Origin: CAVWUA01 sp963758025
GTDB taxonomy: Bacteria > Planctomycetota > Planctomycetia > Isosphaerales > Isosphaeraceae
Assembly: GCA_963758025.1 (NCBI GenBank)
Contig: CAVWUA010000009.1
Span: 1 to 64,000 of the forward strand
Direction: 5' to 3'
DNA: 64,000 nt
Positions 26,922 through 37,089 of the stretch are shown here, one piece after another. Within the stretch, counting starts at the first letter, position 1, and each line of letters opens with the position of its first letter. Under the pieces are notes generated by a model that worked only from the letters and a program-made list of their open reading frames with translations, searched no databases and was not told the DNA's origin. The position numbers and the translations under genes are program-made.

Positions 26922-28351
26922 ATGAGCGCAAGGACGCGGCTCTGGGGCGGCTCGACGCGCCACTGGCGAATCGAGGGGAAGGCGGCCGAGTCGGTCGCCG
27001 CGCCGAAGCATCGGGAACGACGCCAGGGGGCCGTGCGCCCCCGGATTCTGTTCATCAATCAGTATTACTGGCCCGACCATGCCTCCACCGCGCAGCACCT
27101 GACCGACCTGGCCGAATCGCTGGCGGAACAGGGCTACGAGTGCCACGTCCTCTGCAGCCGGGGCAGTTACAAGCCAGGGCAGCCGTCGCGGCCGAACCAC
27201 GAGATCCACAACGGCGTGCATATCCATCGGGTCGGCGCGACCTCGCTCGGTCGCCGCAGCACGCTCGCCCGGATGACCGACTACCTGAGCTTCTACGCCC
27301 GCGCGATGATGAACGCGCTGCGGATGCCCCGGTTCGATCTGGTCGTCACGCTGACCACGCCGCCGATCATCGGCCTGGTCGGGACGATCCTGCCGCGCCT
27401 GGAAAGGGAGCCGCCACGTCTTCTGGAGCATGGACCTGCATCCCGACGCCAGCCTGGCCCTGGGCCGGATGTCGCGGAAGAACCCGGTCGTCGAAGGCCC
27501 TCTCGTGGATCAGCGACATGGTCTATCGCCGGGCCGACCGCGTCGTCGTGCTCGGGCCGTACATGGCCGACCGGATCGCCGCCAAGGGGGTCCGTCCCCG
27601 CCGCGTCACCGAGATCCCGGTCTGGAGCCGCCGCGACGAGGTGTACCCGATCCCCCGCGAAGGCCACCCGCTCCGCGCGGAGCTGGGCCTGGCCGATAAG
27701 TTCGTGGTGATGTACTCGGGCAACCTCGGCCTGGCGCACACGTTCGAGGAATTCCTCGGCGCCGCCCGTCGGCTGAAGGACCATCCGGAGATCGTCTTCC
27801 TGTTCGTCGGCGACGGCCCGCGCATGGCCGAGATCCGCCGGGCGAAGCGGGAGGAGGGGCTCGACAACATCCGCCTGATGGATTACGTCCCCCGCGAGAT
27901 GCTCCACATCTCCCTCTCGGCGGCCGACGTCCACCTGATCTCCATGCGTCGGGAGATGACCGGCGTGGTCGTCCCCGGCAAGCTCTACGGGGTGATGGCC
28001 TCCGGCCGCCCCGCGCTGTTCGTCGGGCCGGAGCACTGCGAGACCGCCGACACGATCCGGCAGGCCGAAGCGGGCGTGACGGTGCGGCTCGGCGATGTCG
28101 ATGGCCTGGTCGAGGCCCTGCAACTGCTCGCCAGCGACCTGGAACTGGCCCGCCAGATGGGGGCGCGGGGCCGGGAGGCCTTCCTGGAAGAGCACGAGCG
28201 CGAGATCTGCTGCGCCCGCTGGGAGCGGCTCATCGGCGAGCTGGTCAAGGCCCCGGAGCCGGCCCGGCCGGCCCTCTCCGCGCCGCCGATCGCCAGCGAC
28301 CGGGCGCCGATCCGCCGCGCCGGCCCGCCCCGGATGATCCGAACTTCTTGA
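26922..28351 (+). CDS. Glycosyltransferase family 4 (WbuB-like), frameshifted
   Basis: A GT-B glycosyltransferase. The N-terminal domain has RPRILFINQYYWPDHASTAQ and LTDLAESLAEQGYECHVLCS; the C-terminal donor-binding domain has VMYSGNLGLAHTFEEFL, FLFVGDGPRMAEI and PGKLYGVMASGRPALFVG (the EX7E-like region). It likely transfers a sugar from a nucleotide donor during polysaccharide assembly and belongs with the two preceding epimerases. Two extra bases, near 27406 (LPRL/KGSRHVFWS) and near 27500 (NPVV/KALSWISD), put it in three frames. ATG 26922 has AAGGA upstream; after repair it is about 475 residues. The C-terminal 40 residues are Pro/Arg-rich. Confidence 0.82.
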
Positions 28352-28424
28352 TTTTCCTTCACGTTCACCCGAATGATCGACAGGACGGGATTGTTCCAAA
28401 CGCTCACGACGACGAGGATTTTCC

Positions 28425-29388
28425 ATGCCGCGACGGATCTGCCTCCTGGTTCTCTGCCTGACCGCGTCCGGAGGGCTGGCCCTCGCGGACGACCCCAAAC
28501 CTCAGTCGGTTCTGGAGATTCTCTCCGCGCACGACAAGTCCCTGATGCGGGACCTGGACGCCTACATCCAGGCGAACCCGAACGCCGAGGACATCGAGCA
28601 GGCCTACATGACCCTGTTCGAACGGGCGATCGAGAACGACTGGTTCGTCGAGACGAAGCCGGCGGCCGACCGCTACCTCGCCAGGTCGCCCGAGGGGGCC
28701 GTCGCCCCCCTGGCGCAGATCGTCGGCACGATGGCCTACGCGCGGCAGGGGAAATTCGAGGAGGCCCTGGCCCTCTACCGAAAGCTCCTGCACGGTCTGA
28801 ACGAGCCCGAGCAGGAGGAGTTCGCCACCCACTTCGCCGACTCGCTCGTCGAGCGCCGCCTCGACGGCCGGCGCGTATGATGTTGCGCGGAGCGTGTACG
28901 AGGCCTTGCTCCAGCAGTTCGGCCAGAGCCCGGCACTCCGACAGAAGGTGCGCGACGACCTCGCGCGGCTCAACATGGTCGGCAAGCCGGCCCCCTCTCT
29001 GGCCGTTCAGGACACCCACGGAAAGACCGTCCGCCTGGAGGAATACCGGGGGAAATACGTCCTCCTGGATTTCTGGGCGACCTGGTGCGCTCCGTGCGTG
29101 GCCGAGCTACCCAACCTGAAGGCGGCCTACGAGAAATATCACGATAAGGGGTTCGAGATCGTCGGCGTGAGCCTCGACGAGACGATCGAGCCGCTGGCCG
29201 ATTTCGTCAAGGCCCGCGGCATCCCCTGGCGGCAGGTCCACAACGCGACCGCCAGCGGGGACCTGGTCGGCGCCTACGGCATCAGCGCGATCCCCGCGAC
29301 GTTTCTGATCGCTCCCGACGGCACCATCGTCCGCCTCGAACTCCGTGGACCGGCCCTCTTGAAGGCGCTCGACACGCTCATCAAGTAA
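28425..29388 (+). CDS. Exported TlpA-like thioredoxin with helical N-domain, frameshifted
   Basis: A signal peptide (MPRRICLLVLCLTASGGLAL, then A) precedes a helical, possibly TPR-like domain of about 150 residues, then a TlpA/ResA-type thioredoxin domain. The redox motif is WATWCAPCVAE with the preceding strand KYVLLDFWA, and the cis-Pro loop is ISAIPATFLIAPDG. It is likely a periplasmic thiol reductase. One extra base near 28872 separates ERRLD from AGAYDVARSVYEALL. After repair it is about 320 residues. A palindrome with a T-run follows the stop codon. Confidence 0.85.
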
Positions 29389-29435
29389 GCCCCGAAAGGG
29401 CGGCTAGAGGGAGAGGTGACGGAGTCCCATCCTCT

Positions 29436-29600
29436 TGACCGTCACGGATTTTGGGAGCGTGGGTTCCACACCCCATGGAGGCGGGCGTCTCGCCCGCATC
29501 CGGCTCTCCAAGGCGGGCGAGACGCCCGCTCCAGGCCGAATTGTCGGATAAGCTTAGGTCTCGCACCGCCGGGTGCCCCCCAATCCGTGACGGTCAGCTT
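29436..29600. terminator. Nested palindrome with T-run between convergent genes
   Basis: Outer 15-base arms TGACCGTCACGGATT (29436-29450) and its complement (29582-29596) enclose a second palindrome (29476-29497 and 29513-29533, core GCGGGCGTCTCGCCCGC) that differs by one base between arms. GCTTTTT follows the outer right arm, as in an intrinsic terminator for the thioredoxin gene on the + strand. The FHA gene ends on the opposite strand at 29602, so the element could serve both. Confidence 0.6.
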
Positions 29601-29601
29601 T

Positions 29602-30225
29602 TTATTGCCCGGACGACTTCCGCGGCTTGGTCTCCTCCACGTCGTCCTGGATGATGCGGAAGAAGTCGTCGTCGTTGGTCGCGATCGGCTTCTTGTTGTC
29701 GCCGGGCTTGAAATCGCCGGGCAGGTTATCATCGAATTCGGTCATGTCGTCGCGGGAGAGCCGTTCGGTCTTCTCGGAGGCACGGCTCGGCCGCGACCAG
29801 CGAGAGCGCCGGTTCGATTCGTTTCCCTCCAGCCCGGCCAACTCCATCAGCGAATGGCGACGCGTTTCGGCGATCTCCTCCTCCAGCACCTGGTTGGCAT
29901 CCAGAAGTGAGGTCGGCGCGATCGGTTCGTAGTCGATGGTGAAGAAGTGGTTCGCCAGCCCAAGCTCGTCGTCGGGCATCAATCCTTGCTCGTGCGCGAC
30001 GATCTGCCCGTTGACGGTCGTCCCGTTCGTGCTGCCGAGGTCGCGGACGTGCCAGACCCCTTTGACGAACATCAACTGGCAATGGCGTCCGGAGATATTC
30101 TCGAAATCCAGCCGGATATCACATTTCGGCCGGCGACCGACGATCATCTCTTCCTTGTGCAACGGAACAGGGTCGCCCCCGCCCAGCGGTCTCAGAATTC
30201 CGAGCGGTTTTTCAGAATTCGGCAT
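29602..30225 (-). CDS. FHA-domain protein
   Basis: A 207-residue cytoplasmic protein with a forkhead-associated domain at about residues 20-100, which binds phosphothreonine peptides. The phosphopeptide-binding loops are MIVGRRPKCDIRL, ISGRHCQL and VRDLGSTNGTTVNG, all well conserved. The C-terminal half is acidic and unstructured (DDMTEFDDNLPGDFKPGDNK). It probably reads out Ser/Thr kinase signalling, which is abundant in planctomycetes; a kinase is encoded at 57.6 kb but not adjacent. It is divergent from the TIM-barrel gene. Confidence 0.88.
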   Translation of the reverse strand: MPNSEKPLGILRPLGGGDPVPLHKEEMIVGRRPKCDIRLDFENISGRHCQLMFVKGVWHVRDLGSTNGTTVNGQIVAHEQGLMPDDELGLANHFFTIDYEPIAPTSLLDANQVLEEEIAETRRHSLMELAGLEGNESNRRSRWSRPSRASEKTERLSRDDMTEFDDNLPGDFKPGDNKKPIATNDDDFFRIIQDDVEETKPRKSSGQ

Positions 30226-30485
30226 GGTCTGGATCTCCAGAACAGGGGATCAAGGCCGGGTCAGCATAATGCTCTCATGATATTAAGGCAATCATACCAA
30301 AACCTTGCCCTGCGGAAAAGTCCCCGGGTCGGAAACCCTTCCGATCGGCCGAGGACCAGGAGGACGGTTCGGCGGGGACTGGCGAGGCGCCCCGGTTCGG
30401 ATAGCCTCGGGCACGGAATCCCCCCTCAGCTGGATTTCGGGGAATGATACCGGATATTGAGTCCACCGAACGGGAGCCCGCAATA

Positions 30486-31332
30486 ATGTACGGTGATACC
30501 ACGCGGAATGTGACGAGACGCGAAGCCCTGGCCGCGGGCCTGGCGGCGGCCGGGGCGCTGAGCCTGGCGGCGCGGTTGCGCGGCCAGGAAGGCTCGGCCG
30601 GAGGCGCGTATGGGCCATTCAAGATGGGCCTCCAGAGCTATTCACTCCGAAAGTTCGACCTGCACGACGCCCTGCACAAGACCAAGGACCTCGGTCTGAA
30701 CTACTGGGAATCGTACAACGCCCACATCCCCACGACCACGGATGCCGAGCAGGTTCAGAAGGTTCTGGAGACGACGAAGGAGCACGACGTCACGGTCAAC
30801 GGCTACGGCGTCGTTCGCTTCACCACCGACGAGAAGGCCAACCGCACGCTGTTCGAGTTCGCCAAGCTGATGAAACTCGGCTACTTCTCGGCCGATCCCG
30901 ACCCGGAATCGTTCGACCTTCTGGACAGGCTGGTCGAGGAATACCAGATCCCCGTCGGCATCCACAACCACGGCCCCGGGCACCGCTACGACACGATCGA
31001 CAAGATCGCCGGGGACGATCAAGAACCACCATCACCTGATCGGCTGCTGCATCGACACGGGCCACTTCCTCCGCTCCCGGCAGGACCCGGTCCGCGCGGT
31101 CGAGGTCTTCGACAAGCGGATCTACGGCGTCCACCTGAAGGACGTCAAGGACGCCACCGAGTTCACCGTCGTCGGCAAGGGGGACCTCCGCACGGCCGAC
31201 CTGCTCAAGGCCCTGGCCGAGCGAAAGTACCACTATTGCCTGGCCCTGGAGTACGAGGAGAACCCGGACAACCCGATCGACGACATCAAGGCTTGCCTGG
31301 CCGCGACCCGCGAGGCCATCGCCAGGATCTGA
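30486..31332 (+). CDS. Tat-exported sugar phosphate isomerase/epimerase-like TIM barrel, frameshifted
   Basis: A xylose isomerase-like TIM barrel (AP endonuclease 2 superfamily). The N-terminus has a twin-arginine signal (VTRREALAAGLAAAGALSL). Metal and substrate motifs are FKMGLQSYSLRKFDLHD, GIHNHGPGHRYD, GCCIDTGHFLRS, YGVHLKDVKD and ALEYEENPDNP. Such exported proteins in planctomycetes are thought to act on sugars, but the reaction is unproven. One extra G near 31016 in a GGGG run breaks KIAG/TIKNHHHL. GGGAG lies upstream of ATG 30486. About 281 residues after repair. Confidence 0.82.
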
Positions 31333-31361
31333 CGCGATTCGCTTCCGGAGCTTCGGTTCCA

Positions 31362-31469
31362 GAGCCTCACGCAAAGACGCGAAGCGCAAAGTCACGCAAA
31401 GAAGGCGGAAAAGGGATTCCTATTCTTCCCTGGCGAACCTTGGCATCCTTGCGCCTTTACGTGAGGCTC
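31362..31469. repeat. CACGCAAAG-type palindrome after the TIM-barrel gene
   Basis: Arms GAGCCTCACGCAAAG (31362-31376) and CTTTACGTGAGGCTC (31455-31469) match with one mismatch. The left side repeats CGCAAAG units (CACGCAAAGACGCGAAGCGC). Similar CGCAAAG repeats occur in many bacterial genomes. It begins 30 bases after the stop codon and fills most of the 296-base gap to the lipoprotein gene. Confidence 0.55.
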
Positions 31470-31628
31470 CTCCAGATACCAAAGAGACACGCGGTTCCAA
31501 CACGACCAGTCCGATTTTCGTAGTAGTAGAAGAGAGAACAACGACACAAGCCCCCTTCCTGTCGTCTCAGGGCTGGTGCGGTTGCTCTTTGCCCGTCCCT
31601 TCTCTCCCTTCTGCCGAGGATCGACCTC

Positions 31629-32588
31629 ATGCGCACACGAACGAGCGGGATCGCGCTGGCCCTGTTGCTCGCCGCGGGATGTGGTGCCAGCCCGGAGGAC
31701 GCCTACACGGTCGAAAGCGTCGCGAAGTCACCGGCAGCGGCAGCCTTTAAGTCTCCTGCAGAGGTAACGACCGTGGAACGCGGGAGCATGGCCGGCATGA
31801 TGGGTTCGGGAGTCGCGGCCTCGGAGACGAAATCCGAGCCGATCCCGCCGGCGGAGACCATCGCCGGCGCGCCGGATGTCACCCGGAAGATCATTTACAA
31901 CGCCGATCTCGCCCTGGTCGTCGAGGATTTCGCCAAGACCCAGCCGAAGGTCGAGGACCTCGTCCAGCAGGCGGACGGCTACATCGCCGAGATGCAGATT
32001 CTCGGCTCCCCCGGCGAGAAGCGGAGCGCCCGCTGGAAGATCCGGGTTCCGGTCGAGGGGTTCGAGACGTTCCTCCGCGACGTGGCCCGGCTCGGCGAGA
32101 TCGAGAAGAACTCCCGGACCTCGGAGGATGTCACCGATCGGTATTACGACATCGAGGCCCGGGTCAAAAACAAGACGGTCGAGGAAGAACGGCTCCAGAA
32201 GATCCTGGAGGACGCGACCGGAAAGATCGAGGAGGTCTTGCAGGTCGAGCGTGAACTGACGAGGGTCCGGGGCGAGATCGAGCAGCTTCAGGGGACCTTG
32301 CGGGTGCTCGCCAACCTGTCGTCGTTGACGACCGTGAACCTGTCGATCCGCGAGCGGGAAGACTACAACCCGCCGCCGCCGATCGCCCCGTCGTTCGCCA
32401 CGACGGTCTCGCGGACGTTCGAGAAATCGCTGAATCTCCTGATCGAGCTGGGCAAGGCGCTGGTGCTGATCGTCGTCGCGCTGTCGGTCTGGCTGCCGCT
32501 GGTCGCCCTCGCCGCGCTCGTCCTGTTCCTGATGGTCCGGCGCTCGACGCGCCCCCAGCCCCATCCCCGGCCGACGCCGGCCTCCTGA
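31629..32588 (+). CDS. DUF4349 lipoprotein
   Basis: A 319-residue membrane-anchored protein. The lipobox is LLLAAGC, so acylation at Cys18 is expected. After a variable linker the DUF4349 domain begins at RKIIYNADLALVVEDFAKTQ and includes the coiled coil VKNKTVEEERLQKILEDATG and the strand-rich LSSLTTVNLSIRE, and the protein ends with a long helix (LGKALVLIVVALSVWLPLVA) and a basic tail. The family function is unknown. Protein level and partner are not evident. The stop is directly followed by a palindrome. Confidence 0.85.
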   Translation: MRTRTSGIALALLLAAGCGASPEDAYTVESVAKSPAAAAFKSPAEVTTVERGSMAGMMGSGVAASETKSEPIPPAETIAGAPDVTRKIIYNADLALVVEDFAKTQPKVEDLVQQADGYIAEMQILGSPGEKRSARWKIRVPVEGFETFLRDVARLGEIEKNSRTSEDVTDRYYDIEARVKNKTVEEERLQKILEDATGKIEEVLQVERELTRVRGEIEQLQGTLRVLANLSSLTTVNLSIREREDYNPPPPIAPSFATTVSRTFEKSLNLLIELGKALVLIVVALSVWLPLVALAALVLFLMVRRSTRPQPHPRPTPAS

Positions 32589-32710
32589 TACACGAGGCCG
32601 CTGATGCGTTCCGGTTCTCCTTTTCCCGGAGCGCGGCCGTCCCGGCCGCAATGCCGGGGCGGCCGGGACGGCCGCGCTCCAGAAACCAGAAGGCATCAGC
32701 GGTTCGTGAG
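32589..32710. repeat. TACACGA..CCGCTGATGC palindrome with nested inner palindrome
   Basis: Imperfect outer arms begin at the stop codon (TACACGAGGCCGCTGATGCG...) and end at ...GCATCAGCGGTTCGTGAG. Inside, a perfect 22-base inverted repeat (32628-32649 and 32659-32680, core GCGGCCGTCCCGGCCGC) forms a second palindrome with a nine-base loop. A related outer element follows the Ser/Thr kinase gene at 58979. Possible terminator or repeat-mobile unit. Confidence 0.65.
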
Positions 32711-32770
32711 TGAGAACTTGTGCGTGACGGCTCGTGTCGGGTGGGTGAACAGCGCGCCCCCCACCCGACT

Positions 32771-33502
32771 TCACTTGTCACTCACCTCACCACCATTGGC
32801 CGTCAGCATCGCCCGGAGCGTGGCCGGGTCGCAATCATCGTGGAGGGTGGAGACCGACACATCGGCCGAGACCACCCGAGCACCCCCCAGCCGGCTGCCC
32901 AGACCTCGGCCCGACCCGTCGTTGATCCGGAAGCTCATCCGGTCGAAGCGCAGGTCTCTCGGCTCCATCCACCGAAATTGTCCATCCGGAACCTCGACGA
33001 CCAGAAGCGTTTCGTGCGTCCCATCCCCCAGGTCCTCGCGGCTCAGGGCGACCGGGCCGGGCCAGGCGGTCTCGGGGCCGACCACCGCCACGAAGCTCGT
33101 CGTCTCGACCTGGTCCGACTCCAGACCGGAGCGGAGATAGATCCGCCCGACCTGATCCGCCAGCGTCCGGTTGTGGGGACCGTCCCAGGGCTCGTCGAAG
33201 TTGTAGGCGTCGTAAAGCGCTTGCTGTTCCAGAAACGGCAGGAGCAGGACCCGCCAGCTATGCATCGGCTTGCCGTCCCGACCGGCGACATAGGCGGGCG
33301 GGAAGCTGCCGTAGGTCTCGTGATAGTTGGCGACCGCCAACCCAATCTGCTTGAGGTTTCAGGTGGTGGCCGACGCCTGGGCGGAGTTCCTGGCCTTCCG
33401 CACGGCGGAGGCCAGCCCGGTGGCAAGTCCCCCCACGATGCTGACCCCGAGGACGACCGGAACCACCTGGCGAAATCGTCGTTGCCAGAACAAGGGCCGC
33501 AT
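32771..33502 (-). CDS. DUF1559 protein with in-frame TGA (selenocysteine candidate)
   Basis: A secreted or membrane-anchored DUF1559 protein. It has an N-terminal helix at about residues 9-33 (RQVVPVVLGVSIVGGLATGL, then ASAVRKARNSAQ) instead of the pilin-type GFTLIELL motif. The DUF1559 core reads NLKQIGLAVANYHETYGSFP, HSWRVLLLPFLEQQALYDAY, FDEPWDGPHNRTLAD and so on. An in-frame TGA at 33359-33361 stands just before NLKQIGLA, where family members often carry CxCNLKQ-like residues. Reading through gives a full-length protein of 243 residues. A hairpin follows the TGA. Alternatives are a nonsense mutation or sequence error. Confidence 0.65.
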
Positions 33503-33762
33503 GATTTTGATCCTCAACGCCGGGCACTTGACGGGAACCGAGGCCGTTTCCTCATCATACCCGGGGACGGGGATGAACGGCGAGCGCGGGACGCCGCGTC
33601 CCCAAGCGAATCGAGACATTCCGTCCGGGGATTCTACGGACTGGATTGTCCGCCGCGCATCGACTAGAAAAGCGGAACGGCCATTCGTCCGAGACAGGGC
33701 GGGGCGCTGTCGCCGACCCGGCGGCGCGGTCCCGCTCCTTCCGTGCCCGAGGACCCGTTCCG

Positions 33763-36700
33763 ATGAAGCGAACCATCCTGCTCGTTCTGATCGTCTCCGC
33801 GTTGCTGCTGATCCCAAGGCCCGACGCCGCCAGGGGGGGCGAGGCGACGGTCAACGGCAAGCACTTCACGCTGCCCGACGGCTTCACGATCGAGCCGGTG
33901 GCCGGCCCGCCGCTGGTCGATCGGCCGATCGTGGCCGACTTCGACGAGCACGGCCGGCTCTACGTCGCGGATTCCTCCGGCTCGAACGACCCGGTGAAGG
34001 AGCAACTGGAAAAGAAGCCGCACCGGATCGTCCGGCTGGAGGACTCCGACGGCGATGGGACGTTCGACCGCCGCACGGTCTTCGCCGATCGGATGATGTT
34101 CCCCGAGGGGGTGATGTGGCACGACGGCTCGCTCTACGTCGCCGCGCCGCCGAGCATCTGGAAGCTGACCGACACCGACGGCGACGGCGTGGCCGACCGC
34201 CGCGAGGAATGGTTCCAGGGGAAGACCCTCACCGGCTGCGCCAACGACCTGCACGGGCCGTACCTCGGGCCGGACGGCTGGATCTACTGGTGCAAGGGGG
34301 CCTTCGCCGAGCAGACCTACGAGCGCCCCGGCCGCTCGCCGTTCGTCACCCGCGCCTCGCACATCTTCCGCTAGCGCCCCGACGGCACGGGGATTGAGCC
34401 GGTCATGACCGGCGGCATGGACAACCCGGTCGAGGTCGTCTTCACCCCCGGCGGCGAGCGGATCTTCACGACCACGTTCCTCCAGCATCCCGGCGGCGGC
34501 CGGCGCGACGGCCTGATCCATGCGGTCTACGGCGGCGTGTACGGCAAGGACCACGGCGTCCTCGAAGGGCACCCCCGCACCAGCCCGGACCTGATGCCGG
34601 TGCTCACCCACCTCGGCCCCGCCGCCCCTTGCGGCCTGGCCCGCTACGCGTCCGACGCCTTCGGCGACGACTACCGGGACAACCTGTTCGCCACGCTGTT
34701 CAACATGCAGAAGGTCACCCGGCACGTGCTGGAGCCCAGCGGCGCGACCTTCCAGACCCGCGACGAGGACTTCCTCGTCTGCGACGACCGCGACTTCCAC
34801 CCGACCGACGTGCTGGAGGACGCCGACGGCAGCCTCCTGGTGATCGACACCGGCGGCTGGTACAAGCTCTGCTGCCCGACCTCGCAGCTCTGGAAGCCGG
34901 ACGTCCTGGGGGCCATCTACCGCGTCCGCCGCAACGGCACGAAGCCCGTCGACGACCCCCGGGGCCTGCTCCTGACGTGGCAAGACCAGGCCCCGGCCGA
35001 CCTGGCCCGCCTCCTCGACGACCCCCGCCCCGCCGTGCGTGGACGGGCCGTGCAGACCCTGGCGGAACGGGGCGACAAGGCGATCCCGGCGCTCGACGGC
35101 ATCCTCACCGCGCAACATTCCTCCGAAGCCCGCCGCAACGCCGTCTGGGCGGCCTCCCGGATCGACGGCGAGGAGGCCCGCGCGACGGTTCGCCAGGCCC
35201 TTGGCGATCCCGACGAAACGGTGCGACAGGTGGCCCTCCATGCGGTCAGTCTCTGGCGAGACGGCAAGGCGCTGACCCGGTTGCTTGACCTGCTCAAGGG
35301 GGCCTCCCCGGCCAACCAACGCGTGGCGGCCGAGGCGATCGGGCGGATCGGCGACCCGTCCGCCGTGCCGGCCTTGCTCGACGCCCTGGCCGACGTGAAC
35401 GACCGCGTGCTGGAGCATTCGTTGACCTTCGCCCTGATCGAGATCGCCGACCCGGACGCCACGGCCGCCGGCTTGAAAAGCCCGGTGGTCGCGGTCCGGC
35501 GGGCCGCCCTGGTCGCGCTCGACCAGATGGAAGGCGGAACCTTGCCGCCGTCCGCCATCGCGCCCAACCTCGGCTCCCCCGAGGCGGTGATCCGGGAGAC
35601 GGCCTCCTGGATCGCCGGCCACCACCCGGAATGGGGCACGGACCTCGCGGGCTTCCTCCGATCGCGGCTGGCGATCCGGAACCTGCCGGAAGCCGAGCGC
35701 GACGAGCTGACGCAACAACTCGCCCGGTTCTCCGGCGCGGAGGCGATCCAGCAACTGCTGACCGAACGGCTCCGCGATCCCTCGGCGACGACCCCGGAGC
35801 GCCAGATCGTCCTCCGGGCCATGGCGCGTTCGGGCGTGAAGACCGTCCCGACCGGCTGGCTGGACCCCCTGGCCCGGCTGATCCAGAGCGACGATCCCGC
35901 ACTGTACGGCGAGGCCGTCGCGACCGCCCGGTTCCTGCCACTCCCCAAAGTCGACGCCGATGCGGTCGTCGCGGCCCTGCTCGACCGAGCCCGCGACGCG
36001 GAAACAACGGCATCCGTGCGGCTGGCCGCCCTCGCGGCGGTCCCGGGCGGATTGTCCGAGGTCGATCCGGCGCTCTTCGCCTTCCTCAAGGATCAGCTCA
36101 GTCCGGACCAGGCCGCCTCCGCGCGGACGGCCGCCGCCGACGTGCTCGCCAAGGCCCGGCTCAAGAACGAACAGCGACAGGCACTCACCGAGCCGATCGC
36201 CGACGCCGGCCCCCTGGAGCTGCCCCGGTTGCTCGCCGCCTTCGAGAACGGCAACAATCCGGAGGTCGGCCTGAAGCTCGTTCAGGCCCTGGAAGCGCTC
36301 GCCGGGGCTGACCAGCCTGCGGACGGAGACCCTCAAGCCCTTGCTGGCGACGTACGGTGAGCGCGTCCAGCAGGCGGCGGAGGGGCTTTACCAGACGCTG
36401 AACGCCAGCCAGGCGCAGCAGCAGGCCAAGCTGGAGCAGATGCTCGGCTCGCTCGCCGAGGGGGACATCCGGCGCGGGCAGTCGGTCTTCAACAGCACGA
36501 AGGCCGCCTGCTCGTCGTGTCACGCCATCGGCTACCTCGGCGGAAACGTCGGCCCGGACCTCACCCGGATCGGCCAGATCCGCGTCGAGCGCGACCTGCT
36601 CGAAGCGATCGTCTTCCCGAGCGCCAGCTTCGTGCGGAGCTACGAGCCCGTCGTCATCGCCACCCAGAGCGGCCAGGTCTTCAGCGGCGTCTTGCGAAAG

Positions 36701-36877
36701 GACTCCGCCGACGAGATCGTCCTCGCCACCGGCCCGGACGAGGAGGCCCGCATCCCCCGCGACCAGGTCGAGGAGATGCAGCCGGGGACCGTCTCCGTCA
36801 TGCCGGCGGGGCTCGACCAGCAGTTGACCCCCCAGGAAATCGCCGACCTGGTCACGTTCCTCAAGGCCTGCCGGTGA
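33763..36877 (+). CDS. PVC-type heme-binding CxxCH protein with HEAT-like repeats
   Basis: A large exported planctomycete protein of about 1,037 residues. A signal peptide (MKRTILLVLIVSALLLIPRP) is followed by a beta-propeller-like dehydrogenase region (FTIEPVAGPPLVDRPIVADF, FPEGVMWHDGSLYVA, FHPTDVLEDADGSLLVID), a HEAT-like repeat region (about residues 400-770; LLDDPRPAVRGRAVQTLAER) and a C-terminal cytochrome c domain with CSSCH and GPDLTRIGQ. Probably an electron-transfer or oxidoreductase protein. Two blemishes: an in-frame TAG at 34372-34374 between HIFR and RPDGTG, and one extra G at about 36306 in a GGGG run (LAG/LTSLRTETLKPLLATYG). Confidence 0.85.
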
Positions 36878-36923
36878 GCATGGCCCCCATTCTCGGAAAT
36901 CACCTTGAAGACGGATTGCGGCC

Positions 36924-37046
36924 TGGCCAATCCCAGATACCAGATTCGGGGTTCCAGATTCCCAGATTCCAGATCCCAGAAGCGATTTGCCGCCATGATG
37001 GAGGTCTGGAATCGAGAATCCGGAATCCCGAATCTGGGATTGGCCA
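36924..37046. repeat. AGATTC-rich imperfect inverted repeat
   Basis: Left arm about 36924-36972 begins TGGCCAATCCCAGAT and carries several CCAGATTCC units; right arm 37005-37046 ends ATCTGGGATTGGCCA. It lies between the cytochrome gene stop and the lactonase gene start, with the lactonase ATG 44 bases after the right arm. It could terminate one transcript and precede the next. Confidence 0.6.
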
Positions 37047-37089
37047 TGCCGAACTCAATAAAGTTCCTGACCCTCGCGGAGGATCTCCG

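Noticed and set aside
33664..36336. An 890-codon open frame on the minus strand
   Set aside because: Antisense shadow of the PVC-type cytochrome gene, whose + strand frame has signal peptide, CSSCH and repeat domains.
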